From NCBI GenBank assembly GCA_036397975.1, contig DASWHW010000207.1, forward strand, positions 1 through 24,909: a DNA stretch of 24,909 bases. Direction: 5' to 3'. The position numbers were made by a program, and so were the translations under genes. Below, piece after piece: positions 13,907-21,930 of the stretch (its first letter is position 1; each line of letters starts with the position of its first letter). The stretch is from SZUA-287 sp036397975. Lineage in GTDB: Bacteria; Bacteroidota; Ignavibacteria; UBA10030; UBA6906. The notes beneath the pieces were generated by a model that was given only the letters and a program-made list of their open reading frames with translations, was not told the DNA's origin and did not search any database.

Positions 13907-16702
13907 ATGACTCCAGAAAGGCTCTTCCTTCTTGACGGTATGGCACTGGCTTACCGCGCCTATTTCGCCTTCATTTCGCGACCGCTCATCAATAGCAAGG
14001 GTGAAAATACCAGCGCAATTTATGGCTTTGTCACATTTCTCATGAAGATCCTTGAAGATGAGAAACCTGAACACATCGCGGTGGTGTTCGATACGAAAGA
14101 GCCAACGTTTCGGCACAAAATGTTCGCAGACTACAAGGCCACGCGAGAGAAAATGCCGGAGGATATGTATTCATCTCTCCCCAGGCTGAAAGAGGTTGTT
14201 CGCGCATTCAATGTTCCTTTGGTGGAAGTTCCCGGGTTCGAGGCCGATGACGTCATCGGAACGCTTGCTCGTCAAGCAGAAAAACAGAACGTTCTATCCT
14301 TTCTCGTTACCGGCGACAAGGACTTCATGCAGCTAGTATCACCCCTTGTCAAAATGTTCCGCCCGGGGCGGAGTGCGGGCGAGGTGGAGATTGTGACCGA
14401 AAAGGAGGTACAAGAAAAATTCGGCGTCCCGCCGCACCAGGTTATCGATGTTCTCGCCCTGATTGGAGACTCTTCCGACAACGTCCCCGGCGTGAAGGGC
14501 GTCGGTGAAAAAACAGCGATCCCGTTGATTCAGAAGTATGGCAGTATCGAGGAACTCTACAACCATATTGATGAGATTCCGCAAAGAGGATTGAAGGAAA
14601 AACTCAACACGAACAAAGAGATGGCGTTCCTCTCGAAAACCCTTGTCACCATTGACACGGAAGTTCCGCTTGAACTCGATTTTCACCAGCTTGGAGCAGA
14701 GAAGCGCGACTCGAAGGCATTGATGCGGCTCTTCGCAGACTTAGAATTCAAATCACTCCTGGATCGACTCAGAAACACCGAGCCCTTCGATGACAGGCCA
14801 ACACCCAGCCCAAAACCATCTGCAGAACCTCAGAGTGCAAAAACCGCCCCCCATCAATATCAGACCATCACCACGGAAAAAGAACTGAAAGAGCTATTCG
14901 CACGTTTGTCGGGATCAAAGGAGTTTGCGTTTGATTGCGAGATATCGGCTAAAGACCCGATGCGAGCAGAATTGATTGGGCTCTCCTTCTGCCTCTCCGC
15001 TGGAGAGGCCGTCTATGTCCCTGTGGTTAACGAACTGGAGGATCATGTCACTACTCCGGAATTATTTCAGACGGACACTGGAGAACCGAATCAGACAACG
15101 AGTGGTATTCCCGAGTCGACGGTATTATCGACTTTCAAGCCAATACTCGAAAACAAGGACATTCGAAAGATTGGCCATAACATTAAGCAGGGTATCATCG
15201 TTTTCCAGCAACGGGGTGTTGAGGTTCGTGGCGTTTGGTTCGACACAATGATCGCTGCATATGTTCTGCGCGCAGATGGACAGCACAGTCTTGCCGCCCT
15301 TGCCTCGGAGTTTCTCCACTATACGACGATCTCATTGGAAGACCTCATCGGGAGAGGGAAGTCCCAAAAGGACATTACCGAGATAACTCTTCAAGAGATG
15401 AGCGAATACTCCTGCGAAGTCTCTGACATCACCATGCGGGTTTACCAGACGCAAATGGAAAAACTCTCGTCAATGGCATTGCTTGAACTCTGCCAAACGA
15501 TTGAGTTTCCTTTGATAGAAGTTCTTGGACGCATGGAGGCTAGCGGTATTAGTCTGGACATTCCCTATTTGAAAACAATGTCTGAATCGCTTGCTGGAAA
15601 ACTCGATGACCTCATCAAGGGGATTTATGAGGATGCTGGAGAGGTCTTCAATATCAATTCAACTCAACAGTTGGGCGATATCCTCTTCAAGAAACTTGAG
15701 TTGCCGACCGTTCGGAAAACAAAGACGGGCTTCTCCACGGATGCCGGCGTCCTCGACGCACTTCGTCATCATCACCCAATCATTGACAAACTATTGGAGT
15801 ATCGTCAATACACAAAATTGAAATCCACCTACATTGATGCCTTACCGCAGCTCGTTCATCCACGCACAAACCGCCTCCACACATCGTTCAACCAAACGGT
15901 TGCTGCAACCGGTCGTCTTTCATCGAGCGATCCAAACCTTCAGAATATCCCCATCAGGACGGACCTCGGTAGTGCCATTCGCAAGGCGTTTGTTCCTGGA
16001 GCCAAGGATCTCCTCCTCCTCTCTGCAGACTATTCTCAAATCGAACTAAGGGTGATGGCTCATATCTGCCGTGATGAAGGACTCACCGATGCATTTCGCA
16101 ATGAAGAGGATATCCATACGACTACCGCCGCGAAGATCTTCGGGGTGGCGGCATCGGAGATAACGCGCGACATGCGCCGAAAAGCCAAAGAGGTAAACTT
16201 CGGCATCATGTACGGAATCGGTCCCTTCGGTCTCGCAACCAGACTGGAAATATCTCATGCAGAAGCGAGGGAAGTAATTCATCGGTATTTCGAACGATTC
16301 CCCGGAGTTCGTCGATACATCGATGAGACTATTGTCAACGCAAAACGACAAGGATATGTGAGTACCCTGCTTGGCAGAAGGAGATACCTGCCTGAGCTTC
16401 ACAGCCGGAATCGGAACATTCGGGGTAACGCCGAACGACAAGCCATCAATATGCCCATCCAGGGAACGGCGGCCGACATGATCAAGTTAGCGATGATCAA
16501 GATCGATAAAGAGATGCGGGAACAACACCTCCGATCACGAATGTTGCTGCAAGTGCACGACGAACTTGTTTTTGAAGTCCTCAAATCTGAAGCTGAGGTT
16601 ATGAAAAGCCTCGCAGGATCCGCCATGCGGAGTGCAGTCGAGCTGAGTGTCCCGACGGTTGTGGAGATAGGCATAGGATCGAACTGGCTTGAGGCCCACT
16701 AA
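13907..16702 (+). CDS. polA: DNA polymerase I
   Basis: This 931-residue, three-domain enzyme fills gaps and removes RNA primers. The 5' nuclease (about 1-290) is complete: Asp10, FDTKEP (Asp62), GFEADD (110-115), TGDKD (135-139) and GDSSDN (187-192). The polymerase domain has motif A SADYSQIELR (Asp708), motif B RRKAKEVNFGIMYG (Arg757, Lys761, Phe765, Tyr769) and motif C HDE (884-886). The 3'-5' exonuclease region (about 318-520) keeps DxE (Asp343, Glu345). It has KQG where KYD is expected (Gly429 for E. coli Asp424) and YSCEV where YxxxD is expected (Val505 for Asp501). Proofreading is therefore probably lost. A Thr/Pro-rich insert (about 376-405) lies in the same domain. ATG 13907 lacks a strong ribosome-binding site. 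Confidence 0.97.
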   Translation: MTPERLFLLDGMALAYRAYFAFISRPLINSKGENTSAIYGFVTFLMKILEDEKPEHIAVVFDTKEPTFRHKMFADYKATREKMPEDMYSSLPRLKEVVRAFNVPLVEVPGFEADDVIGTLARQAEKQNVLSFLVTGDKDFMQLVSPLVKMFRPGRSAGEVEIVTEKEVQEKFGVPPHQVIDVLALIGDSSDNVPGVKGVGEKTAIPLIQKYGSIEELYNHIDEIPQRGLKEKLNTNKEMAFLSKTLVTIDTEVPLELDFHQLGAEKRDSKALMRLFADLEFKSLLDRLRNTEPFDDRPTPSPKPSAEPQSAKTAPHQYQTITTEKELKELFARLSGSKEFAFDCEISAKDPMRAELIGLSFCLSAGEAVYVPVVNELEDHVTTPELFQTDTGEPNQTTSGIPESTVLSTFKPILENKDIRKIGHNIKQGIIVFQQRGVEVRGVWFDTMIAAYVLRADGQHSLAALASEFLHYTTISLEDLIGRGKSQKDITEITLQEMSEYSCEVSDITMRVYQTQMEKLSSMALLELCQTIEFPLIEVLGRMEASGISLDIPYLKTMSESLAGKLDDLIKGIYEDAGEVFNINSTQQLGDILFKKLELPTVRKTKTGFSTDAGVLDALRHHHPIIDKLLEYRQYTKLKSTYIDALPQLVHPRTNRLHTSFNQTVAATGRLSSSDPNLQNIPIRTDLGSAIRKAFVPGAKDLLLLSADYSQIELRVMAHICRDEGLTDAFRNEEDIHTTTAAKIFGVAASEITRDMRRKAKEVNFGIMYGIGPFGLATRLEISHAEAREVIHRYFERFPGVRRYIDETIVNAKRQGYVSTLLGRRRYLPELHSRNRNIRGNAERQAINMPIQGTAADMIKLAMIKIDKEMREQHLRSRMLLQVHDELVFEVLKSEAEVMKSLAGSAMRSAVELSVPTVVEIGIGSNWLEAH

Positions 16703-16971
16703 GCACCTAGTTCAATAAATCTTTCCGCACACAAAAAGTCTCTTCTGTAAAATCTGCATTGAGAATGCAGTTACCTTCCAAATGCCCTGCCCATACAACT
16801 AGAGGTTCCGATCCATCAGAGTTCCCGATTCAAGTAGACGATCGCTTTGGTGTAACGCAATTTTCATACTCCAGCGACCGGTTCTCACACGATACAATGA
16901 GGAGAAGTCAAAATGTGGGGAAGGACTCTTCAGCGATTAAGGTGGGGTATAATAAGAATGGTTGAGTTTGG
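16703..16971. other. Intergenic region without a supported gene
   Basis: The longest gene-free gap lies between polA and the convergent LiaF-like gene. It holds a small hairpin CTGCATT-gag-AATGCAG (16754-16770) without a T-run. It also holds a purine-rich stretch with GAGGAG before ATG 16913, and a lone TATAAT (16948-16953) without a matching -35. Short frames here (e.g. 22 codons from 16897) have no support. It ends in a strong + strand terminator, so a read-through polA 3' UTR or a small RNA is possible. Confidence 0.4.
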
Positions 16972-17005
16972 CAGCCTGTCTATGCGACAGGCTGTTTTTG
17001 TTTTT
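16972..17005 (+). terminator. Strong intrinsic terminator on + strand
   Basis: Perfect 9-base arms CAGCCTGTC (16972-16980) and GACAGGCTG (16986-16994) with a five-base loop are followed by TTTTTGTTTTT. It would stop rightward transcripts from polA. The stop codon of the convergent LiaF-like gene (16980-16982) lies inside the hairpin; read leftward there is no T-run. Confidence 0.85.
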
Positions 17006-17501
17006 GGTTGGAGAGCAAGACAGAAACACCAAGAGCAATCAAAAGCAAAGGCCAGTATTCACGTACTGCATGGCGTACATCCCACCGATCGAGGTATGAG
17101 AGCTCCGCAAGAAGAAAAGATCCACCAAGAGCCACAAAGAAAAGTCCGAACTTCAAATGGACAAAATTTCTCAACGCAATGCTATAGCTGAAGAGGAATG
17201 CTAATCCCACGATAAGGAAGGTCGAGGGAACAACTATGCGCGAAGAGGAGACAACAAAGTCAAATTCAACCAGAAGGCCAAGAATGCCCGAAAGGAATAA
17301 GAATGCACCGACAAAGATACTCCCTTTTCTTCGTCGGACAAATCCTCGACTTAATTTTGCAATGCCGAACGTCCCCATCAAAAGATACAGAAATACCGTC
17401 CAGTGAAAGTCAAACACCTGCATCTTCCCAAGCAATATCGTACACCCAATAGCAATGAGTGCGACTCCCAGCCAGGAAATTTTGCGTGATTGTTCGCTCA
17501 T
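16980..17501 (-). CDS. LiaF/DUF5668-like multi-pass membrane protein
   Basis: The 173-residue protein consists mostly of hydrophobic helices (about six). They are arranged as three repeats of the 'ig..Ll.iG..lLl' two-helix unit seen in LiaF transmembrane (DUF5668) domains; for example, WLGVALIAIGCTILLG near 10 and WPLLLIALGVSVLLSN near 150. A short basic loop SRGFVRRRKG (about 51-60) separates two of the units. LiaF-type proteins modulate envelope-stress signalling in Firmicutes; no cytoplasmic or extracellular sensor domain is present here. The gene starts four bases after the PspC gene's stop, so they form one operon. Its stop lies in the convergent terminator hairpin. Confidence 0.75.
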   Translation of the reverse strand: MSEQSRKISWLGVALIAIGCTILLGKMQVFDFHWTVFLYLLMGTFGIAKLSRGFVRRRKGSIFVGAFLFLSGILGLLVEFDFVVSSSRIVVPSTFLIVGLAFLFSYSIALRNFVHLKFGLFFVALGGSFLLAELSYLDRWDVRHAVREYWPLLLIALGVSVLLSNQKQKQPVA

Positions 17502-17505
17502 GATC

Positions 17506-18225
17506 TCACGCGGGTTGGACTATCGGATTTTCGATCGCGGGTGACGGTTCTTTGGGCACCACGATTCCAAGAACAATATATCCAAGAAAAAACAGCCCAA
17601 AAGAAGCGAAAGCTCCGAGCACAAACAGGAGTCGAACTAGTGTAGAGTCAATTCCCGCGTACGCAGCAATCCCTCCACACACACCAAGAATCTTGTTATC
17701 CGTTCTTGATCGCATCAAGCGATCTTTCGTTTTTTCATTCGCCATTGTTTGATCGCGTGGAGAATTCTCGTCAGCAGAGGCATGGCCATGCACTTCGTCG
17801 CTTGATTCTTCCTTCGTGGACGGTGAAGAGTTCCTCTTCTCGAAGAGGAACATAAGGCCAAAACCTATCAGCAATAACGCAAGGACAGTTTCCCAGGAAA
17901 TCCCCCACCAGAATCCCCAGAAATGAATCCCCAAATTATGGAGTATCCAGAGAGCCCCAACAACAATCAGCAATCCACCAAACACTTTCTTCGCCGAATT
18001 CTCGGAAACAGAAGTTTTTTGAGATGGTGCGCCAGCCGGTTCGGTGGGCATTAAGATCATCCCGGCGAGATACAGGACGATACCGACTCCACCCATAAAG
18101 ATGAGCAACACCCACACAATGCGGACCAATGTCGGATCCAACCCAAAGTACAAAGCCACCCCGCCGCAAACCCCATCGATCATTTTTTCCGATTTTGATT
18201 TGTACAATCGTCTCCCTGACTGCAT
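17506..18225 (-). CDS. PspC-DUF5668-PspC membrane protein
   Basis: This 239-residue protein is built as PspC (about 5-62), a DUF5668/LiaF-like helical pair (about 77-131), an acidic, Ser-rich linker (132-165), and a second PspC (about 169-225). Each PspC unit has the hallmark VCGGVALYFGLDPTLVRIVWVL / VCGGIAAYAGIDSTLVRLLFVL pattern split across a charged start and one or two helices. PspC domains sense or anchor phage-shock/envelope-stress regulators at the inner membrane. No PspA or response regulator is present nearby. ATG 18225 follows AAGGAG with a seven-base spacer. The internal ATG (17745) before the second PspC has no ribosome-binding site, so I treat the protein as one polypeptide. It is co-transcribed with the LiaF-like gene. 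Confidence 0.87.
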   Translation of the reverse strand: MQSGRRLYKSKSEKMIDGVCGGVALYFGLDPTLVRIVWVLLIFMGGVGIVLYLAGMILMPTEPAGAPSQKTSVSENSAKKVFGGLLIVVGALWILHNLGIHFWGFWWGISWETVLALLLIGFGLMFLFEKRNSSPSTKEESSDEVHGHASADENSPRDQTMANEKTKDRLMRSRTDNKILGVCGGIAAYAGIDSTLVRLLFVLGAFASFGLFFLGYIVLGIVVPKEPSPAIENPIVQPA

Positions 18226-18291
18226 GGTGGACTCCTTTCCAATGATGTTTCGTCTTCTCCTACTACGTGAATCTTTTCCAGTTGTTTCGGC

Positions 18292-18318
18292 AAAAAAAAG
18301 GCCGGCAAAGGCCGGCCT
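18292..18318 (-). terminator. Intrinsic terminator after frr
   Basis: On the minus strand AGGCCGGC-CTTT-GCCGGCCT is followed by a run of eight T (18299-18292). It lies 25 bases past the frr stop and should end the ribosomal-protein transcript before the PspC genes. Confidence 0.9.
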
Positions 18319-18342
18319 GGATATACTCGGGGTGATTTTTGA

Positions 18343-18900
18343 CTACACCTCCATGATCTCTTCCTCTTTTTTCGCGAGGAGTGAGTCGATATCTTTCACA
18401 TATTTATCAGTCATTTTTTGAGTTTCCCCCTCTGCCCTCTTGCGTTCATCCTCGGAGAAATGTTCGGCTTTTTCCGACTTTTTCAGGTGCTCGATCGTAT
18501 CCCTTCGCACATTCCGGATGGCGATTTTTCCATCCTCCCCAAACTTCTTGGTGAGTTTCACCAACTCGCGACGCCGTTCTTCGTTCAACGGTGGAATCGG
18601 AATACGAACCAGATCGCCATCCTTCAAAGGATTCAATCCAATATTCGCTGTTTGAATCGCCTTCATGACGTGATCCAGCATGGACTTGTCATACGGTTGA
18701 ACCGATAAAGTATGAAGATCCGCAACACCCAAGTTCCCCAGATGGGCTAAAGGTGTCATGGTACCGTAATAATCGACCTTGATTCCATCCAACAATGTTG
18801 TGGTTGCCTTTCCTGTCCGTATCTTCACAAGCTCTTGCCGGACTACATCAACAGCTTTTTGCATCCGATCATCAGCATCGAGCATCAACTTCTTTACCAT
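18343..18900 (-). CDS. frr: Ribosome recycling factor
   Basis: This 185-residue, full-length RRF splits post-termination ribosomes together with EF-G. Conserved segments are the RTGKATTTLLDGIKVDYYGTMTPL stretch in parts (28-51), the LSVQPYDKS motif (65-73) that begins the beta domain, and the IPIPPLNEERRRELVKLTKK region (100-119), followed by IRNVRRD (128-134). The three-helix bundle's third helix is highly charged. AGGAG lies seven bases before the ATG. It is the last gene of the block, 30 bases after pyrH, and is followed by a strong terminator. Confidence 0.98.
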   Translation of the reverse strand: MVKKLMLDADDRMQKAVDVVRQELVKIRTGKATTTLLDGIKVDYYGTMTPLAHLGNLGVADLHTLSVQPYDKSMLDHVMKAIQTANIGLNPLKDGDLVRIPIPPLNEERRRELVKLTKKFGEDGKIAIRNVRRDTIEHLKKSEKAEHFSEDERKRAEGETQKMTDKYVKDIDSLLAKKEEEIMEV

Positions 18901-18930
18901 AGTGCACTCCTGTTCAAATTACGAGAGTCA

Positions 18931-19674
18931 TTATGAGTTTTTCCCAGTCGGCGCTGACTGCTCGCGCACGCGTGTTCCGATCTTGTCGCCGAGAATGAGA
19001 CGTTTTAGATTGCCGGGGGTGTTCATATTGAACACAAGAATCGGCAGTTTGTTTTCACGGCAGAGGGTTATTGCCGTCATGTCCATGACCTTAAGGTCTC
19101 TTTTGAGAACATCGAGGTAGGAGATTTCAGGATACATGCTCGCCGCGGGATTGTTCTCAGGATCAGCGTCATAGACACCTTCCACTCGAGTTCCTTTGAT
19201 AATCACGTCGGCCTCAATTTCCACGGCACGAAGCGCCGCTGCGGTGTCTGTGGTGAAATACGGATTCCCTGTCCCGGCGCCGAAAATTACCACCCTCTCT
19301 TTTTCGAGATGTCGTACCGCTCTTCGGCGGATGAACGGTTCTGCAATTACTTCCATGCGAATCGCGGAAACGAGTCTGGTGATCAAGCCTTCATGTTCGA
19401 GAGCGCTTTGCAGGGCGAGCGCGTTGATGAGAGTGGCCAACATTCCCATGTGGTCACCGGTTACCTTGTCGATGTTGCTTGTGGAATTCGACACGCCGCG
19501 GAAGATGTTCCCTCCGCCAATCACAATGCCAATTTGCACTCCCAATTCGACGACGCTCTTAATTTCCAGAGCATACTTCTTGAGGATGGCGGGATCAATT
19601 CCATACTCCAGATCGCCCATGAGTGCTTCGCCGCTCAACTTCAGAAGTATGCGGTTATACTTGGGTTTGCTCAT
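18931..19674 (-). CDS. pyrH: Uridylate kinase
   Basis: This is a 247-residue bacterial UMP kinase (amino-acid kinase fold), which makes UDP from UMP with ATP and is usually feedback-inhibited by UTP. Motifs are KLSGEAL (12-18) for phosphate binding, GGGNIFRG (53-60), GDHMGMLAT (72-80), GTGNPYFTTDTAA (about 132-144) and KGTRVEGVYDADP (about 159-171) in the nucleotide-binding half. GAGGT lies about seven bases before ATG 19674. It sits between tsf and frr as in many bacteria, with a stable hairpin in the 56-base gap from tsf. Confidence 0.98.
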   Translation of the reverse strand: MSKPKYNRILLKLSGEALMGDLEYGIDPAILKKYALEIKSVVELGVQIGIVIGGGNIFRGVSNSTSNIDKVTGDHMGMLATLINALALQSALEHEGLITRLVSAIRMEVIAEPFIRRRAVRHLEKERVVIFGAGTGNPYFTTDTAAALRAVEIEADVIIKGTRVEGVYDADPENNPAASMYPEISYLDVLKRDLKVMDMTAITLCRENKLPILVFNMNTPGNLKRLILGDKIGTRVREQSAPTGKNS

Positions 19675-19697
19675 TCAGTACCTCGGGCATAACATGA

Positions 19698-19720
19698 CAA
19701 TGCCCCTTGCGGGGACATTG
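19698..19720 (-). other. Hairpin in the tsf-pyrH gap
   Basis: CAATGCCCC (19698-19706) pairs with GGGG-a-CATTG (19711-19720) around a TTGC loop, nine pairs with one bulge. No T-run follows in either direction, so it is more likely an mRNA-processing or stability element than a terminator. Confidence 0.5.
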
Positions 19721-19730
19721 AGGTTTCTCT

Positions 19731-20582
19731 CTATTTGGTTTCTTCGCCAAGATGAAATCGGGTGAAACGCCGCACCTGAAGCGGCGCGCTTGCGCTTGAC
19801 TCGGTGAGGTACTCCTTCATAGTCTTTCCGGAATCCTTGATAAAGGTCTGCTCCAAGAGAACCACTTCTTGATAGTATTTTTCCAGCTTCCCGCTTGCTA
19901 TCTTTTCGACAACCTGCTCGGGTTTTCCCTCGTTCTTTGCCTGCGTCCGGTAGATTTCCAATTCTCGATCAACGGTCGCTTTATCGACCTCGTTGCGGTT
20001 GATGACCAGGGGATTCATTGCTGCGATCTGCATCGCAGCGTCTCGCCCTGCCTGCACGGAGTCCGACGAACCGGCTAGCTCGATCAATACGCCAATCTTG
20101 TTCCCAAGATGGGTATATGCACTGATCCGTCCGTCTTTTGTATCCAACACATTAAAGCGTCGTATTTCAACTTTTTCGGAGACCTTTGAAAGAAGGTCGT
20201 TCATCAGATCGGAGACCTTCTTCCCTTTCTGTGTCGTCAATCCGAGAATTTCGTCAACCGACGATGGTGTATGCTGAGAAATGACCTCTGCCACCGCCTT
20301 TCCAAACCCCACAAAATCATCACTCTTTCCCACGAAATCTGTCTCGCAATTGATCTCAACAATTACTCCCCGGGTCCCTTCGGCATTTACCTGCGTAATG
20401 ATAACGCCTTCTTTTGCAGAGCGGTCAGCACGTTTTTGACTGACCGCGGCACCTTTTTTGCGAAGATGTTCGATCGCTGCGTTAATATCTCCGTTTACCG
20501 CTTCGAGAGCTCGTTTACAGTCCATCATTCCAGCACCGGTCTTCTCCCGAAGCTGTTTTATCATGTCGCTTGTTATTGTCAT
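19731..20582 (-). CDS. tsf: Translation elongation factor Ts
   Basis: EF-Ts exchanges GDP for GTP on EF-Tu. The 283-residue protein has the N-terminal UBA-like domain with REKTGAGMMDCKRAL (12-26) and DINAAIEHLRKKG (32-44), and the core TDFV motif in NCETDFVGKSDDF (78-90), whose Asp-Phe inserts into EF-Tu. Both coiled core repeats are present, so the length is normal. ATG 20582 has only a weak GAGA-type ribosome-binding site; the gene follows rpsB after 30 bases, consistent with joint expression. A Ser/Ala stretch and TRFHLGEE end the protein. Confidence 0.98.
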   Translation of the reverse strand: MTITSDMIKQLREKTGAGMMDCKRALEAVNGDINAAIEHLRKKGAAVSQKRADRSAKEGVIITQVNAEGTRGVIVEINCETDFVGKSDDFVGFGKAVAEVISQHTPSSVDEILGLTTQKGKKVSDLMNDLLSKVSEKVEIRRFNVLDTKDGRISAYTHLGNKIGVLIELAGSSDSVQAGRDAAMQIAAMNPLVINRNEVDKATVDRELEIYRTQAKNEGKPEQVVEKIASGKLEKYYQEVVLLEQTFIKDSGKTMKEYLTESSASAPLQVRRFTRFHLGEETK

Positions 20583-20612
20583 TGTTCTCGTTTGTTGAAT
20601 ATGATCTGAGTG

Positions 20613-21374
20613 TTACGCGGACAACCCTTGCGGGACGGCATCTTTGTGCCTGGAGTCTGCCTCGGCGGCCTGTTCCATTTGGTGAGCTGCAGCCCGCTGC
20701 TTTCCTTCTTCGACTCCTTGTGCTATTTGTTCCATCAGTATCTGTATCGATTTAATTGCATCATCGTTTCCAGGAACGACGTATTCGACAAGATCGGGAT
20801 CACAGTTAGTATCGACGATTGCAAAGACGGGGATACCAAGTCGATTTGCCTCCTTCACTGCAATCGACTCCTTCTTTACATCAATGACGAACAATGCACC
20901 CGGTAGACGCGTCATGTCAACAACGCCCGAGAGAACATTGTTCAGCTTCTCCTTCTCCCGGAGAAGGAACAACCCTTCCTTCTTGGTGATCTTTTCGAAT
21001 GTCCCATCGGATTCCATCTTCTCAATGTTTGTCAACCGTTTCACGCTCTTGCGGATGGTGCTGAAGTTTGTGAGCGTACCACCGAGCCAACGTTCGCTCA
21101 CATAAAACTGACCAGTCCGATTGGCAACATCTCGAATAGCTTCTTTCGCCTGCTTTTTGGTACCGACAAAAAGAATCTTCTTTCCTTCGGCGACAATATT
21201 GCCGAGGGCATTGGCCGCTTCTTCAAGAAGCTGTTGGGCTTTCATCAAATCAATAATATGAATCCCATTTCGCTCCATGAAAATATAGGGGCGCATTTTG
21301 GGATTCCAGCGGCGGGTGAGATGGCCGAAATGACATCCGGCGGCAAGAAGTTGAGCGACTTCAACGCGTGGCAT
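20613..21374 (-). CDS. rpsB: 30S ribosomal protein S2
   Basis: The 253-residue S2 includes the signature GCHFGHLTRRWNPKM (13-27), FVGTKKQA (69-76), RWLGGTLTNF (94-103) and the PGALFVIDVKKE...EANRLGIPVFAIVDTNCDP region (about 157-192), ending with a non-conserved Glu/Ala-rich tail of about 25 residues. S2 joins the 30S subunit late and, in other bacteria, represses its own rpsB-tsf mRNA. GAGG lies five bases before ATG 21374. The 141-base leader upstream is structured and is a candidate site for such control. Confidence 0.98.
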   Translation of the reverse strand: MPRVEVAQLLAAGCHFGHLTRRWNPKMRPYIFMERNGIHIIDLMKAQQLLEEAANALGNIVAEGKKILFVGTKKQAKEAIRDVANRTGQFYVSERWLGGTLTNFSTIRKSVKRLTNIEKMESDGTFEKITKKEGLFLLREKEKLNNVLSGVVDMTRLPGALFVIDVKKESIAVKEANRLGIPVFAIVDTNCDPDLVEYVVPGNDDAIKSIQILMEQIAQGVEEGKQRAAAHQMEQAAEADSRHKDAVPQGLSA

Positions 21375-21515
21375 GTGTTCCTCGTATGTTGTTGTTATTC
21401 TTCTACCTTCATCAACTCATCCGGGGATCCTTGGTAAAGGACACAACCCCTTTTGATCCGAAGGTATGCTTATTTACTACCGACGGACGCAAGGGCGTCC
21501 GTCATTCCAGCAAGC
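21375..21515 (-). promoter_or_regulatory. Structured rpsB leader, candidate S2 autoregulation region
   Basis: Between rpsI and rpsB lies a perfect 9-base hairpin GACGGACGC-AAGG-GCGTCCGTC (21482-21503). A second possible helix pairs GGATC (21425-21429) with GATCC (21455-21459). No T-run follows either, so they are not intrinsic terminators. S2 control of rpsB is known elsewhere, but whether this leader is bound by S2 is inference. Confidence 0.4.
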
Positions 21516-21908
21516 TTAACGCTTGGAGAACTGGAATCTCTTGCGGGCTTTCTTCTGCCCGTATTTCTTTCGTTCGACCATCCTGGGATCGCGCGTCAAC
21601 ATTCCCGCGGTTCGCAATGGCGCCCGATGTTCGTCGTTGATCTCGAGGAGAGCCCGCGCGATACTTAAGCGAATCGCTCCCGCCTGTCCGGATGCTCCTC
21701 CGCCCTCAACATTGACGCGGACATCGTACTTTCCGGAAGTTTGCGTTACCTCAAATGGTCTTGCAACGTCATTCCGAAGAGTCTCGAGCCGAAAATACTC
21801 ATCAAGAGGTTTCTTGTTGACGGTGATGGAACCAGAACCTGGTTTCAGAATCACCCTGGCAACGGACGTTTTTCGTCTTCCGACAGCGGTGGTGGTGTGC
21901 GCGTGCAT
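21516..21908 (-). CDS. rpsI: 30S ribosomal protein S9
   Basis: The 130-residue S9 begins with VGRRKTSVARV near the N-terminus. It contains the EVTQTSGKYDVRVNVEGGGASGQAGAI region in the middle, and ends in the basic tail KKARKRFQFSKR. Its last residues in the family reach the P-site tRNA. A TTG at 21920 would add four residues, but GGAG touches that codon. ATG 21908 has GGAA about seven bases upstream and gives the usual length, so it is preferred. It follows rplM after 22 bases, as usual for this pair. Confidence 0.97.
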   Translation of the reverse strand: MHAHTTTAVGRRKTSVARVILKPGSGSITVNKKPLDEYFRLETLRNDVARPFEVTQTSGKYDVRVNVEGGGASGQAGAIRLSIARALLEINDEHRAPLRTAGMLTRDPRMVERKKYGQKKARKRFQFSKR

Positions 21909-21930
21909 TCGTGTTTCCAACTCCTACTGA

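Noticed and set aside
16754..16770. Small hairpin after polA as terminator
   Set aside because: The stem has seven pairs, but no T-run follows; the structure at 16972-17005 is far better.
16703..16971. tRNA or other structured RNA gene in the longest gap
   Set aside because: I looked for a tRNA T-arm and acceptor pairing on both strands and found none.
16913..17191. Plus-strand frame after GAGGAG, possible small protein
   Set aside because: The start signal is tempting, but the frame runs antisense through the LiaF-like gene and straight through a strong + strand terminator.
17028..17745. Second PspC as a separate gene from ATG 17745
   Set aside because: There is no ribosome-binding site before that ATG, and the frame is continuous with the first PspC.
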